NCBI RefSeq assembly: GCF_009026145.1
Contig: NZ_WBUE01000003.1
Coordinates: 62,001-126,000, forward strand
DNA from: Hyphomicrobium sp.
Lineage (GTDB): Bacteria; Pseudomonadota; Alphaproteobacteria; Rhizobiales; Hyphomicrobiaceae
Reading direction: 5' to 3'
DNA: 64,000 nucleotides
The notes beneath the pieces are model-generated. The model was not told where the DNA came from. It ran no database searches and saw only the letters and a list, made by a program, of their open reading frames with translations. The first letter of the stretch is position 1, and each line of letters begins with the position of its first letter. Made by a program: the position numbers and the translations under genes. Shown piece by piece: positions 1 to 8,663 of the stretch.

Positions 1-86
1 AGGCATATACGAGTCCGACTGAGAGTCGTTTCACGCGCAGTAGCCTAAGAGCATACGTTCTTGCTGCCGAAAGAAAGCACTCACCC

Positions 87-118
87 CGTAACCTTCATCG
101 ATGCGCCAACGAAATGCA
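87..118 (+). repeat. Imperfect 32-bp direct repeat, copy 1
   Basis: It begins CGTAACCTT and ends ACGAAATGCA, and matches 618-649 at 27 of 32 positions by direct reading. It has no internal symmetry. Its function is unknown; it may be a duplicated leader segment. Confidence 0.5.
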
Positions 119-617
119 CAGCAGAGCGGAATGTGCGCGACCTGTCGGGTCACAGAGAGTGCCGCTTGTTTGCGCGACCGGGCCGACTTGGCACGTCGCG
201 TCTAGAAGGGTCCCGATCGTTTCAACTGCGTTCCTCGCGCGATTTCCGGCGCGATTTTGGAGATAAGTCAGCGAGAGCCGAGCGCAACCGTGGCGTCGCA
301 AAATCTACAAAGGTGCGAACCTTTGGGGCTATGAGCCGGCTCTCGGGATATTCAAGTGGAACTGTTCGCAACACATCACGCAGAGATTCACCTTGGCGGA
401 GGTTGAGGCCGCGACTGAACCGCTCCGAAGGCGGATCGAAGTGCTGGAGAGCGCGCTGCATGAGATGGGTGACAGGGGCACTTGACAGTCAGCGCACACC
501 ACCCAGCGCAGGGTGTATCGTGTCGATTGTACAGCAGCAAAGAGCGTGCGTTGGTCCGGTTTGCGTCACGAAGGAGAGTTCTGCGTGATGTGGTGGCTAC
601 AGTCGAAATTCTTTGCG

Positions 618-649
618 CGTAACCTTGATTGATCCGGCGACGAAATGCA
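618..649 (+). repeat. Imperfect 32-bp direct repeat, copy 2
   Basis: This is the partner of 87-118 (27/32 identical). It lies about 40 bp before the start codon of the amidase-like gene at 687, in its 5' leader. Confidence 0.5.
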
Positions 650-686
650 GCGGCAGGATTGGCCGTGCATAGGACCGGAGAAGATC

Positions 687-1487
687 ATGACGCTGTTCGA
701 TAGGGTTCTCGATCGCATCGGCCAGCTCATTGCAGAGAGGCTTGAGCGACCACTGAGCGGCTACGAGCCCTATACACCGTCAGACCCCGATACGCTGAGA
801 CGAGTTCTCAAGCCCGCCGACGTCGTCTTGATCGAGGGCAACCAGAAGGTCTCATCCGCAATCAAGTATCTCACGCAGTCAACATGGTCTCACGCTGCTC
901 TCTATATCGGCGACGCTTTGGGAAGCGACGCCGGCGAACCGTGCATGCTCATCGAGGCCAATCTCGGTTATGGCGTTGTCGCTGTTCCGCTGTCGAAGTA
1001 CGCCTCCTTCAACACGCGGATCTGTCGGGCCGTTGGATTGACCGACGAAGATATGCGTCGGGTCGTCGCCTTTGCGACCACTCACTTGGGGGACAAGTAT
1101 GATACGCGCAACATCGTTGACCTCGCGCGTTATCTTCTCCCGACACCGCCGGTGCCGGTGCGCTGGCGCAGGCGCATGCTTGCGCTTGGCTCAGGGGAGC
1201 CGACTCGCGTGATCTGCTCCACTCTCATCGCGCAAGCATTTCAGTCCATCCGCTACCCCATCCTTCCTCGCGTCGAGAGGCTACCTGGGGAAGAGCGGGC
1301 TGAGAGCGCTTACAGCAGGCGCGAGATCCATCACATCCGGCACCACAGCCTGTTTGTTCCTCGTGACTTCGACCTCTCCCCGTATTTCCGCGTCGTGAAA
1401 CCGACGATCGAGGCTGGATTCAATCATCGCGGGCTCAAGTGGGCGGGCGGCGAGATGAAAGCCGCGGCGGCGGGTGCTCCTTTGTAG
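687..1487 (+). CDS. Permuted papain-like (YiiX/YebB-type NlpC/P60 superfamily) amidase
   Basis: A protein of 266 aa. A likely catalytic His lies in the segment WSHAALYIG (His69) and a likely catalytic Cys in VICSTLIAQAF (Cys177). This His-before-Cys order is that of the circularly permuted NlpC/P60 enzymes such as YiiX, which act on lipids or peptide amides. No signal peptide is visible, so it may be cytoplasmic or membrane-associated. I chose the ATG at 687 because GGAG precedes it by 6-7 nt; an earlier ATG at 645 lacks this. Its 3' end overlaps the convergent DUF3047 gene by about 50 bp. The substrate is unknown. Confidence 0.75.
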   Translation: MTLFDRVLDRIGQLIAERLERPLSGYEPYTPSDPDTLRRVLKPADVVLIEGNQKVSSAIKYLTQSTWSHAALYIGDALGSDAGEPCMLIEANLGYGVVAVPLSKYASFNTRICRAVGLTDEDMRRVVAFATTHLGDKYDTRNIVDLARYLLPTPPVPVRWRRRMLALGSGEPTRVICSTLIAQAFQSIRYPILPRVERLPGEERAESAYSRREIHHIRHHSLFVPRDFDLSPYFRVVKPTIEAGFNHRGLKWAGGEMKAAAAGAPL

Positions 1488-2148
1488 GCCCGATCGCGTC
1501 AAGGCGGACCAGATGCACCGGGCCGAAGAGAGCAGATGCCGCTTCGCCGGTCTGATCATTGTCATTGAAGACAGCGACGTGGCGCAGCTCCGGCGGTTCA
1601 CGGCCGAAGATCGCGCGGAAGTCCGCGGCGATATCGCGGGTTTCCGTGCACAAGCGGCCGACATCTGCAGCACCGCGCAGCTGTACATAGCGCAGAGACT
1701 GAAAGCGCAGCGAAGGCAGTATCGTGCCGTTGGCAATCGGCGTCGATGTCCAAACATACGCCAGCGTGGGAACATCGCGATTGAGGAACGATGGCTCTCC
1801 GAAAACGAACATCAGCATCGCACCGAAATCCTCACGCGCGATGTCCCTTACGTCGGCGCTGGCGTGGAGGATATCGACGCGCCAGCTCCATCGAACAGCT
1901 CGGAGATCACGGCCTTCAATGTCGAGCTCCTGGTAGAGACCAGACGCGGTGTCGTGCGGCGTGCTGCGAAGGAAGAGGCCGTCAGGGCCGCGCTCAACCG
2001 TATAGCTGTTGACGCCGCGAAAAGCGGCTAGCCGGGCTGCGGAGAGCATCTGCGCCGGGTCGGCAAGTATTGGATCATCGGCGCTTGCGGACCCGGCGAA
2101 GTCTCCCGCGCCCAACGCTAGGATGGACATGCAAACAAGGTGTCTCAT
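1435..2148 (-). CDS. DUF3047 family exported protein
   Basis: A protein of 237 aa with an N-terminal hydrophobic segment ending near ASADDP, a plausible Sec signal peptide. The core carries the segment VRWSWRVD and an EDFGAMLMFVF stretch typical of DUF3047, a family of periplasmic proteins without known activity. It is the last gene of a run of minus-strand exported proteins and starts 18 bp after the DUF547 gene, so the two may be co-transcribed. No strong ribosome binding site is visible; the ATG at 2130 is an alternative start. The C-terminal about 20 residues, Pro/Arg-rich, overlap the opposite amidase gene. Confidence 0.75.
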   Translation of the reverse strand: MRHLVCMSILALGAGDFAGSASADDPILADPAQMLSAARLAAFRGVNSYTVERGPDGLFLRSTPHDTASGLYQELDIEGRDLRAVRWSWRVDILHASADVRDIAREDFGAMLMFVFGEPSFLNRDVPTLAYVWTSTPIANGTILPSLRFQSLRYVQLRGAADVGRLCTETRDIAADFRAIFGREPPELRHVAVFNDNDQTGEAASALFGPVHLVRLDAIGPTKEHPPPRLSSRRPPT

Positions 2149-2166
2149 GAGGGACGTATCAAGCGG

Positions 2167-3033
2167 TCACTGTTTGATATCGTTGAGGTGCCAGTCGTAC
2201 GCGTAACCGGAGACCGACCTTACGGATTTCAGTTGGTCCAGGAGGGGCGGTGCGGCATACGCCTTGAGGTGACGCATGACACCCTCATCCGAGCCCCCGA
2301 AATCAGCTTTGAACCAATTGTAGATGGACGAGATTACAAGGTGCCCTTCCGCAACGGCCGCGCCGCGCGGGTGATTAACATAGGCTTTGGCGGCCGCGTC
2401 GAGCTGCTGGCTGAGTCTGGCGCCAGTGAACGCCTCAGGCTGAAGATTTGGACAACCGATGGACGCGCAGTTGACGGCATAATGCACGCGGGGATCTTTG
2501 AAGACCGCACGCAGGATGCCATGCTCGATATCGTCAAGGCTGAACTCTACGCCCTCGAGACGCAGGACCTTGGCTTTCCAGGGGCCGCCGGTCAGTGATG
2601 CAAAGAGGGTACCACCGAGCGAGATGTCTTTGATCGAGGCGACCGGGTAGTGATCGAGCACGATATCGACGGTCTTGGCATTGTAGAGGTTGGCGAGCAG
2701 CGCGAACTGCTCGGGGCGGTCAAGGCCTGCGAGATCGGTCGCTTCCAGGTCACGAATATATTGCTTGAGCGGTGAATGCCCCCTCGCCTTGAAGGGCGCA
2801 TAGTCGACGCGGGTGATGCCGTCGGCCCCCGTCTGGACGTATTGCTTGAGGAGCCGATCCCAGACGGAATGGTCGACGGTCGCGGGCGAGCCGATCGCAG
2901 CCTTGCGGAGAAGCTCGGCAGGTTCAGCCGCACGCGCTGCTGGCGCCATAAAGAGCCCAACCGCCAGGACAAGAGCGATAATTGGGGCGAACCTCTTGGA
3001 TACGAACAAGTGAGCAATCGGAGTCAACATCAT
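2167..3033 (-). CDS. DUF547 family exported protein
   Basis: About 288 aa. The N-terminus has a clear signal peptide (hydrophobic LVLAVGLFMAPAARAA, cleavage after ARA). The signature NCASIGCPNL and the preceding ALLANLYNAKTVDIV block identify DUF547, a family with a thiol-protease-like fold whose enzymatic role has not been settled. Start 3033 (ATGATG) is preceded by GAGAGAAAG; the frame is open further upstream but without signal-peptide sense. Its neighbours are Cys-rich exported proteins and a cytochrome, suggesting a periplasmic redox or metal-handling context. Confidence 0.8.
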   Translation of the reverse strand: MMLTPIAHLFVSKRFAPIIALVLAVGLFMAPAARAAEPAELLRKAAIGSPATVDHSVWDRLLKQYVQTGADGITRVDYAPFKARGHSPLKQYIRDLEATDLAGLDRPEQFALLANLYNAKTVDIVLDHYPVASIKDISLGGTLFASLTGGPWKAKVLRLEGVEFSLDDIEHGILRAVFKDPRVHYAVNCASIGCPNLQPEAFTGARLSQQLDAAAKAYVNHPRGAAVAEGHLVISSIYNWFKADFGGSDEGVMRHLKAYAAPPLLDQLKSVRSVSGYAYDWHLNDIKQ

Positions 3034-3250
3034 CGTCTTTCTCTCGTGAGCCCCCTTGCCTGAGGCGGAAGCACAATTTTCAGATGTTGAGCAGCATCTC
3101 GCAGGAAGCCCGAACCGCGCTGCCTCTGGCTTCGGTCGCGGGCTTCCTGCCTCACCCACGCCCGGATGGGCGCGGGATGCGCGTCGCCGACAAGGCGCCA
3201 GCGGGAACGAGCGCCTTGATGGTCATGCAGATGCGTCTCTCATCTCTCTC

Positions 3251-3493
3251 CTATTTCTTCGCGGCGCAGGGATTGCAGGGGGATTTTGCATTCTTAGCAG
3301 CACACGGATTGCAGGGGCCCGCGGGCTTCTTTGCTACGCATGGATTACAGACGGGCTTCTTGGCGCCACAGGGATGAGCGGCCTTAGGCCTGCACGGACC
3401 GCAAGCGGCCCGGGCCGGTGAAACTTCCGCCGCGGCCGCTGCGAGCGGCAGGGCGACCGAAGCCGCGAGCAGCGATCTTGTGAGCCTGCGCAT
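3251..3493 (-). CDS. Small exported Cys-rich protein with NPCAAK repeats
   Basis: Eighty residues: a signal peptide ending at ARA, a short CGPCRP motif, then repeated Cys-Asn/Asp-Pro-Cys-Ala-Ala-Lys units (CNPCAAK and variants) to the C-terminus. About one residue in six of the mature part is cysteine. There is no recognised domain. The next gene upstream (3595-4197) encodes the same signal peptide-plus-repeat arrangement followed by a cytochrome c domain, so the two are paralogous at their N-termini. CXXC spacing suggests metal or disulfide chemistry in the periplasm, but this is inference. Confidence 0.8.
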   Translation of the reverse strand: MRRLTRSLLAASVALPLAAAAAEVSPARAACGPCRPKAAHPCGAKKPVCNPCVAKKPAGPCNPCAAKNAKSPCNPCAAKK

Positions 3494-3594
3494 CGTTCTC
3501 TTCTTCCATTGAGTGTTATTGGGTTGGACGGCTCATCTATTCTCGCCAGCCGGCGGCAAGGTTACACACGCGCTGCACGACAGCCGTCCGCGGA

Positions 3595-4197
3595 TCAGCG
3601 CTTCGCATACTCTTTCTGCAGCTCCTCGACATAGGCCGTGAGGGCGGCGAGTTGCTCGGAGTCCCAAGGCAGCGGCTTGCTCATCATCGGCCGTATCAGA
3701 CAGAACTGGACCATGCCCTCGGCGCTTATCGAGGTGATGCCGGAGACCTCGTTCGGCATCTGCACCATGTGCGGATAGGGTTCCTTGAAGCTGTCGCTGA
3801 AGCCCATCAGATCGCTGTGGCAGCTGCTGCACGCCGTCCCATTCGTGCTGAGAGATGTATCGCGGTAGAGCTTCTCGCCAGTCTGAAGCAGCCGGGTGCG
3901 ATCGCCTGCAAACGGCCTGGTGCCGGCCGGGCGCGTGACCTCGGAGGCCTTGGGTACCGGGAGATCACCTGCCGCGCATGGATTGCATGGATTGTCCGGC
4001 CTATTGGCTGCGCAGGGGTTCTTGGCGGCGCAGGGGTTGCACGGAGACTTGGCGCGCGTCGCCGCGCACGGGCTGCACGGCTTTGACGCACGAGGACGGC
4101 AGGGCCCGCAGGCAGCGCGCACAGCTGGGGAACTCGGGGCTGCGATGGCAACAGGAAGGGCAACGGCGCCCAAGAGGGCTTTGGTCAACTTGCGCAT
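3595..4197 (-). CDS. Cys-rich repeat protein fused to a c-type cytochrome
   Basis: Two hundred residues. The N-terminus is a signal peptide ending near AVRA, followed by CGPCRP and several CNPCAAK-like repeats (about residues 30-75), then a single-haem cytochrome c domain with CSSCH and a distal Met-containing segment (PHMVQMPNEVSG). The haem domain resembles small diheme-less class I cytochromes used as periplasmic electron carriers. The ATG at 4197 starts MRKLTK, almost the same as the paralogue at 3493 (MRRLTR). A longer open frame upstream is rejected because it lacks a signal peptide. The electron partner is unknown. Confidence 0.8.
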   Translation of the reverse strand: MRKLTKALLGAVALPVAIAAPSSPAVRAACGPCRPRASKPCSPCAATRAKSPCNPCAAKNPCAANRPDNPCNPCAAGDLPVPKASEVTRPAGTRPFAGDRTRLLQTGEKLYRDTSLSTNGTACSSCHSDLMGFSDSFKEPYPHMVQMPNEVSGITSISAEGMVQFCLIRPMMSKPLPWDSEQLAALTAYVEELQKEYAKR

Positions 4198-4262
4198 GGT
4201 CGGTCTCCAATACTGGGCTCGTGTACTTACGGCCCACTTGTTCGTACCGGAGGGCGCGCGGG

Positions 4263-5039
4263 TTACTCTGGGAAGGCGCCATCCCTGCGATCGCCGACGC
4301 CCACGCGCATCTTGAGCGCAGCATCGACGCGTGCGATCTGCTGGTCGATGTCGATCGGCAGTTCCGACGTTATCTCGAGGCGGCGATCCTCGAAGACATC
4401 GACACCGGCATTGCCACGCTGCCAGTCGTGGATAGCCACATCGCGCTTCCACAGAAGCACCTCGATCTGCGGCCTGAACAGCCGCAGCAGCGCTGTGACC
4501 CAGCGATTGGTGGCGAGGCATGGATGGGCGTGATCGACGGCGAACCGGTCGAGCATCGCGAGGACGTCGTCCGCGGCATAGAACGTCTCCCCCGTCACCC
4601 ATCTGTTCGTCGTGAAGAGGCCGATCGGCAATCCGCTCCTGTCCATGGCGATCGCGACCAGATGGGAGATGGCGTCCTCGCCGAGCGGGCGAGCGGCATC
4701 GCCCGCATAGGGCGCCGGCTCGATGCCCGATGGCATCCCCTTCGCACGAAGGAAGGTGTGAAAGTGGCCATGCTCGCCGGTCTCGGCGCGATGAGCATGA
4801 TAGTAGTATTGGGCCCCCGTCTCGTCGTCGTAGATGTCGCCCTTGGGATAATGGTCGAGTTCGATGAACTCGCCCTGATGCCTCAGGACTTGGGCTACGG
4901 GATTTGTTCCCGCCTTTCCGAGCACCCGCAGAGCCTCGAGTACCTCATCGCCGGCGCACGACATGCATTTGAGATTCGATGTGGGGAGGCTTTCAAGATC
5001 GGCCGGATCTCCCGCTTTGAGCTGGGCTGCGCTTGGCAT
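4263..5039 (-). CDS. Conserved protein of unknown function, His-rich core (DUF6969-like)
   Basis: A protein of 258 aa without a signal peptide. It contains a CMSC pair near residues 25-28 and a striking YYYHAHRAE...EHGHFHTF segment around residues 80-95, which could bind a metal. A second conserved-looking part is TTNRWVTGE...ATNRWVTALL, in which the NRWVT motif is repeated. I associate it tentatively with the DUF6969 family from memory. GGGAG lies 7 nt before the ATG. It is the first gene of the Cys-rich/cytochrome block and may be co-transcribed with it. The function is unknown. Confidence 0.65.
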   Translation of the reverse strand: MPSAAQLKAGDPADLESLPTSNLKCMSCAGDEVLEALRVLGKAGTNPVAQVLRHQGEFIELDHYPKGDIYDDETGAQYYYHAHRAETGEHGHFHTFLRAKGMPSGIEPAPYAGDAARPLGEDAISHLVAIAMDRSGLPIGLFTTNRWVTGETFYAADDVLAMLDRFAVDHAHPCLATNRWVTALLRLFRPQIEVLLWKRDVAIHDWQRGNAGVDVFEDRRLEITSELPIDIDQQIARVDAALKMRVGVGDRRDGAFPE

Positions 5040-5208
5040 GAGATCTCCCGCGATGGCGGCAATGGATTTCGCGCCTTAGCTATTCGCGCCGGGCTGGCGC
5101 GGGGTTACACCGCTCCTCAGTCCCTCTGGGCAGCTCCATCTTTGATGAAACCATTTTCAGGCGCGCGCCGAAGCAGGACGTAGTCGAGACGCTGCAGGGA
5201 GTTCACAC

Positions 5209-5324
5209 ATGCGCAAGACAGAGATCGCAATCCGGTTCGTTGCTTGCGCTCATGCATGGTTGCCTTGCTTGCCGCCGCGGCGCCGGTGCCTGCTCGCGCG
5301 CAAGACATCTGGCATCCGAGCTAG
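5209..5324 (+). pseudogene. Possible relic of an exported protein gene
   Basis: An ATG at 5209 with AGGGAG upstream opens MRKTEIAIRF. A second frame from 5256 reads MVALLAAAAPVPARAQD and stops at 5324 after six more residues. Joined by a single frameshift, the two would form a normal signal peptide with an ARAQD cleavage site, but almost no mature protein follows. This may be the remnant of a decayed gene or chance. The rest of 5040-5346 shows nothing else. Confidence 0.25.
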
Positions 5325-5346
5325 GCCTGAGTGGTAGACAACAGAG

Positions 5347-5940
5347 TCACGAATGCAGGTCATGGCCGGATTGCTCGAATCCGCCGCTTCGCACTCCTGG
5401 CAGCGTGCAAAAGCCCTGGGGTGGGACGTTGAGAGCCGCATTGAATTTCGACGAGAGATTTTGGAACGCGATCAGGCCCGTGAGCTCGACGATGGTGTCG
5501 TCATTCCACGTCTGCTTCAAGCGCCGGCGTAGCCCGTCGCTGACACCTGGCCGTGTGACGGTCATCGCCTCGGCATACTCGAGAGCAAGGCGCTCCTCGG
5601 AGCTGAAGAGCGCACTCTCTCGCCAGCCGGCGAGCTGCTCGACCTTTTCTGCAGGAACTCCGCGCTTCTCGAGCGCCGCCGAATTGATGTCGACGCAAAA
5701 GGCGCAGTGATTGATCTGCGATACGCGCACCGTGACGAGCGATCTGAGCGCGGGAGGCAACGGCGAGGACGCCCGGTCGAGGGCGCCGTAGAGGAGCGCA
5801 ACCGCGGCAAAAACGCATGGCGACCTGGCCCACAGTAGTGCGGGGTCGAGCACCTGGCCGTAGGTGCGTCTCTGTTTCCAGAAAAACACGCGAACCCACC
5901 AGGGATACGCGGAAAGGGCTTTAGCGGTGATGACGGGCAT
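5347..5940 (-). CDS. Carboxymuconolactone decarboxylase / alkylhydroperoxidase-like (AhpD superfamily) protein
   Basis: A protein of 197 aa. The segment NHCAFCVDINSAAL contains the CXXC-plus-His-type active site of AhpD-like proteins (Cys-Ala-Phe-Cys). The helical region ALEYAEAMT and the segment FQNLSSKFNAAL fit the carboxymuconolactone decarboxylase fold. Such proteins reduce peroxides or act as disulfide carriers. Its start overlaps the stop region of the preceding transferase gene by 20 bp, making it the last gene of a five-gene operon. A longer open frame reaching 6288 is an overlap with the transferase and is rejected. Confidence 0.8.
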   Translation of the reverse strand: MPVITAKALSAYPWWVRVFFWKQRRTYGQVLDPALLWARSPCVFAAVALLYGALDRASSPLPPALRSLVTVRVSQINHCAFCVDINSAALEKRGVPAEKVEQLAGWRESALFSSEERLALEYAEAMTVTRPGVSDGLRRRLKQTWNDDTIVELTGLIAFQNLSSKFNAALNVPPQGFCTLPGVRSGGFEQSGHDLHS

Positions 5941-6529
5941 GCAGTCGCTCCCATTGTGGATGACGCGCGAGTGCCTGGGCGTCGTCGATATCGTCGAGCT
6001 GCGCGAGCTTTGCCACGCTGCACCCACGCAAATTGGCCAGACTGTCCGCAAGGGCGTGCTCCGTTGACCATCGCACGGCATGAAAGGGATTGATGATGCT
6101 GGGCCGGCGGCGCAGTCCGATGGCCCAGTAGCCACCGTCCCCCGAGGGCCCAATGACCGCATCGTGCCCTTCGAGCGCATGAAAGGCGCGCGAGATGAGA
6201 TCGCGGGTGAGCCCCGGAACGTCGCTGCCGAGAACAAGAATGGATCCCCGCGGCAGCGCCCTGGCGACACGTGCCAATCTTTTTCCAAGATCCCCCTGCC
6301 CCTGCGCGACGAGACCGAATTGCCTCGGCCAAGGGCCGGAGCGATCGGGCGTGACAGCGAGCCAGGTTTGCCACCGCCGGTCCGAGCGCAGACGCTGCAA
6401 GGTATGGGCGAGACTGACGCGCTGGAAACGCAGCGCCGCGGCTGCGCCGACGCCTGCTGCGAGCCGGCGCTTGCCCGTGCCGAAGCTCGGATAGCGTGTA
6501 AAGACCACGAGGTGACGGCTAGGGCGCAT
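5921..6529 (-). CDS. DUF2064/TIGR04282-type glycosyltransferase-like protein
   Basis: About 202 aa. The N-terminal VVFTRYPSFGTGKRRL motif resembles a nucleotide-sugar pyrophosphorylase-like P-loop, and VLGSDVPGL plus GPSGDGGYWAIGL are signature blocks of the family catalogued as rSAM/selenodomain-associated transferase 1. The partner type 2 transferase is encoded nearby at 10342. The ATG at 6529 has GAGG immediately upstream and overlaps the stop of the TVP38 gene, so translation is coupled. The substrate is unknown; related genes occur in clusters linked to arsenosugar or unusual sugar metabolism. Confidence 0.8.
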   Translation of the reverse strand: MRPSRHLVVFTRYPSFGTGKRRLAAGVGAAAALRFQRVSLAHTLQRLRSDRRWQTWLAVTPDRSGPWPRQFGLVAQGQGDLGKRLARVARALPRGSILVLGSDVPGLTRDLISRAFHALEGHDAVIGPSGDGGYWAIGLRRRPSIINPFHAVRWSTEHALADSLANLRGCSVAKLAQLDDIDDAQALARHPQWERLHARHHR

Positions 6530-7235
6530 GATCCTCAATGGGCGGCTCCTTTCGCGCTCCCCTCTTGAAGAAGACCGGCAAGAGCGCGAGCACGCCGAGT
6601 CCGACGAGAGCGGCGATCAGGGTCGGACTGAGCACATCCTTGGGGTGCACGTCGCCGCCGGCGTCGAAGACATTCCCCAGGCTCGCGCCGAAGGCGGAGT
6701 ACACGACGGTGCCTGGGATGATGCCGATGGCCGTGGCGATCACGAAGGGCACCAGCCGCATGCCGAGCAGAGCGGGCGCGAGATTGACGGCCCAGAACGG
6801 AAACGCAGGGACGAGGCGCAGGAACAACAGATAGTTGAAAGCATTCCGGCTGAATCCGTCGGCCATGCGCCCGAGGAAAGGGCCGGCACGCTGCCGCAAA
6901 GCGTCGCCGACGGCAGAGCGCGCTATTACAAAAAGAGCTGTCGCCCCCAGCGTGGCGCCAACGACGGTCAACGACGCCCCCAGGGGAACGCCAAATAGGA
7001 ATCCGCCGGCGAGCGTCATGATCGTGGCGCCCGGCAAGGACAGGGCGACGACCCCGGCGTACGCGAGCACGAAGCCGATGCCGGCCCAAATCCCATATCG
7101 CATCACGGCATCGAGAAGAGCCTCTCGGTTCTCGCGCAGGGCGTCGAGCGTGAGATATCGGCCGAGTCCTAAGGAGAAGGCGGCAATGATCAAACCGATC
7201 AGAATCATGAGAGGCAGAACGCGTCCAAGCGTCAT
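6519..7235 (-). CDS. TVP38/TMEM64 family membrane protein
   Basis: Two hundred and thirty-eight residues with about six hydrophobic segments. The family core FLFGVPLGASLTVVGATLGA and the later LRLVPAFPFWAVNLAPALLG motif mark the DedA-like VTT (SNARE-associated) domain, likely an inner-membrane lipid or small-molecule transporter. The start at 7235 shares a 4-bp ATGA overlap with the stop of the upstream oxidoreductase gene and has GGGAG upstream; an earlier in-frame start at 7265 is less likely. It lies inside a radical SAM/transferase operon where TVP38 proteins are common companions. Confidence 0.85.
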   Translation of the reverse strand: MTLGRVLPLMILIGLIIAAFSLGLGRYLTLDALRENREALLDAVMRYGIWAGIGFVLAYAGVVALSLPGATIMTLAGGFLFGVPLGASLTVVGATLGATALFVIARSAVGDALRQRAGPFLGRMADGFSRNAFNYLLFLRLVPAFPFWAVNLAPALLGMRLVPFVIATAIGIIPGTVVYSAFGASLGNVFDAGGDVHPKDVLSPTLIAALVGLGVLALLPVFFKRGARKEPPIEDHAP

Positions 7236-8656
7236 CCGAATGCTCCCAGAAAGCGCACCAGCCACCGTGTCCGTGCCGAGAACAGTATGGGCGTGAAGTA
7301 GCTGCCGGCGGCGCGCTTTGAAATCTCGCTCAGTGTCGGATAGGGAGCGATCACGCCTGCCATGTCGCCGATCTTGTGGCCCTTCGAGATCGCCAGCACC
7401 CAGGGCAAAATGAGCTCACCGGCGTGCGGCCCGACGATCGTTGCGCCGAGAATGCGTCCGCCTCTCCCGACAACGGCCTTGAGAAAGCCGTGCGTGGTGG
7501 CTTCCGCCTGCGCACGGTCATTGCCGGCAAACTCGGCGCGGACAACTCGAACGCCGTCCCCGTGCAGCTTGCGGGCGTCGGCCTCGTTCAGTCCGACCTG
7601 CGCGAGCTCCGGATCGGTATAGGTGACCCAGGGCAAGGCTTTCGGCGCGTTCCTGACGGGCAGGCGGAACAAGGCGTTTCGCAGCACGATGCCGGCGTGA
7701 TAGCTCGCCACATGCGTGAACTGATAGCTGCCGATCACATCGCCAGCCGCAAAGATGCGCTTGTTGGACGTGCGCAGACGCGCATCGACCTCGATGCCTT
7801 TGGGTGTGTGGCGCACACCTGCTTGCTCTAGCCCAAGGTGCCGCACATTGGCCTGCCTACCGGTTGCGACCAGCAGGTGCGAGCCCTCGATTCGGCGGGC
7901 GTCAGCACCGTTGAGCAGGACCGCAACACCCGATTCGGTCTTCTCCACTCGTTCGATTCTGACGGCCTCGGCTGTCTCGATGCCTTCGGTGATGAACTGC
8001 TGACGCACCACGTCGACGGCTTCGGTATCGTCCTTCGGCAGCATGCGGGCGAGATCGAGCACCGTCACCTTGGCCCCGAGGCGCCGGTGCGCCTGCGCCA
8101 TCTCGCAACCGACCGGCCCGGCGCCGATGATGATGAGGTGCTCAGGGAGAACCGCGTTTTCGAAGATCGTTTCGTTGGTGAAGTACGGCACCGCCTCAAG
8201 ACCCTGGATCGGGGGCACGAATGGCCGGCTGCCCGTTGCAATCACGAACCGGCGCGCGCGGATCTTGTAGCTTCCGGCGAGAACGGTGTGGCGATCGATG
8301 AAATGCCCCCGCGCCTCGATGACCTTGCAACCCAACCCCATGAACCGTTCGACCGAGTCGTGTGGCGCGATCGCGCCGATGACGTCATGAACATGGCGAT
8401 TGGCGGCTCCGAAGTCGACATGTGCTTCGACACCGTTGATGCCGAAGCGCGTGCTGCCGCGTACGGTCTGCGCAGCCTTGGCCGCCGCAAGCAAGGACTT
8501 GGAGGGAACGCAGCCGGTATTGAGGCAGTCGCCGCCCATGCGGTGGGCTTCGATGAGCACCGTCCTGGCGCCCATCTGAGCCGCGCCCGCCGCGACCGAC
8601 AATCCTGCCGAGCCGGCGCCGATGATGCAAATGTCGGCCTCTATTGTTTCCAACAT
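7232..8656 (-). CDS. Pyridine nucleotide-disulfide oxidoreductase (mercuric reductase/lipoamide dehydrogenase-like)
   Basis: A protein of 474 aa. An FAD-binding GAGSAGLSVAAGAAQ motif starts near residue 12. The redox-active disulfide lies in GGDCLNTGCVPSK, followed by the NAD(P)H-binding GAGPVGCEMAQ block and the ATGRQANV and FAAGDV FAD motifs. Length and order match class I flavin disulfide reductases. It lacks the C-terminal Cys pair of true MerA, so mercury reduction is not indicated. GAGG precedes the ATG at 8656, 8 bp after the radical SAM gene, and its stop overlaps the TVP38 start. The likely role is electron supply for this operon. Confidence 0.85.
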   Translation of the reverse strand: MLETIEADICIIGAGSAGLSVAAGAAQMGARTVLIEAHRMGGDCLNTGCVPSKSLLAAAKAAQTVRGSTRFGINGVEAHVDFGAANRHVHDVIGAIAPHDSVERFMGLGCKVIEARGHFIDRHTVLAGSYKIRARRFVIATGSRPFVPPIQGLEAVPYFTNETIFENAVLPEHLIIIGAGPVGCEMAQAHRRLGAKVTVLDLARMLPKDDTEAVDVVRQQFITEGIETAEAVRIERVEKTESGVAVLLNGADARRIEGSHLLVATGRQANVRHLGLEQAGVRHTPKGIEVDARLRTSNKRIFAAGDVIGSYQFTHVASYHAGIVLRNALFRLPVRNAPKALPWVTYTDPELAQVGLNEADARKLHGDGVRVVRAEFAGNDRAQAEATTHGFLKAVVGRGGRILGATIVGPHAGELILPWVLAISKGHKIGDMAGVIAPYPTLSEISKRAAGSYFTPILFSARTRWLVRFLGAFG

Positions 8657-8663
8657 CTGCGCC

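Larger units (their letters stand above)
1..686. other. No supportable gene; contains two copies of a 32-bp direct repeat
   Basis: I see no credible gene here. The open frames on both strands are short, Arg/Ser-rich in translation, lack signal peptides or recognisable motifs, and have no good ribosome binding site. The only structure I can support is an imperfect direct repeat (87-118 and 618-649), the second copy lying just before the first real gene. Confidence 0.6.

Noticed and set aside
61-588. 175-codon open frame at the window start
   Set aside because: TTG start, no ribosome binding site, Arg/Ser-rich translation without motifs; overlaps other equally poor frames.
7232-8656. Mercuric reductase MerA
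   Set aside because: The N-terminal metal-binding domain and the C-terminal Cys pair are missing and no other mer gene is present.
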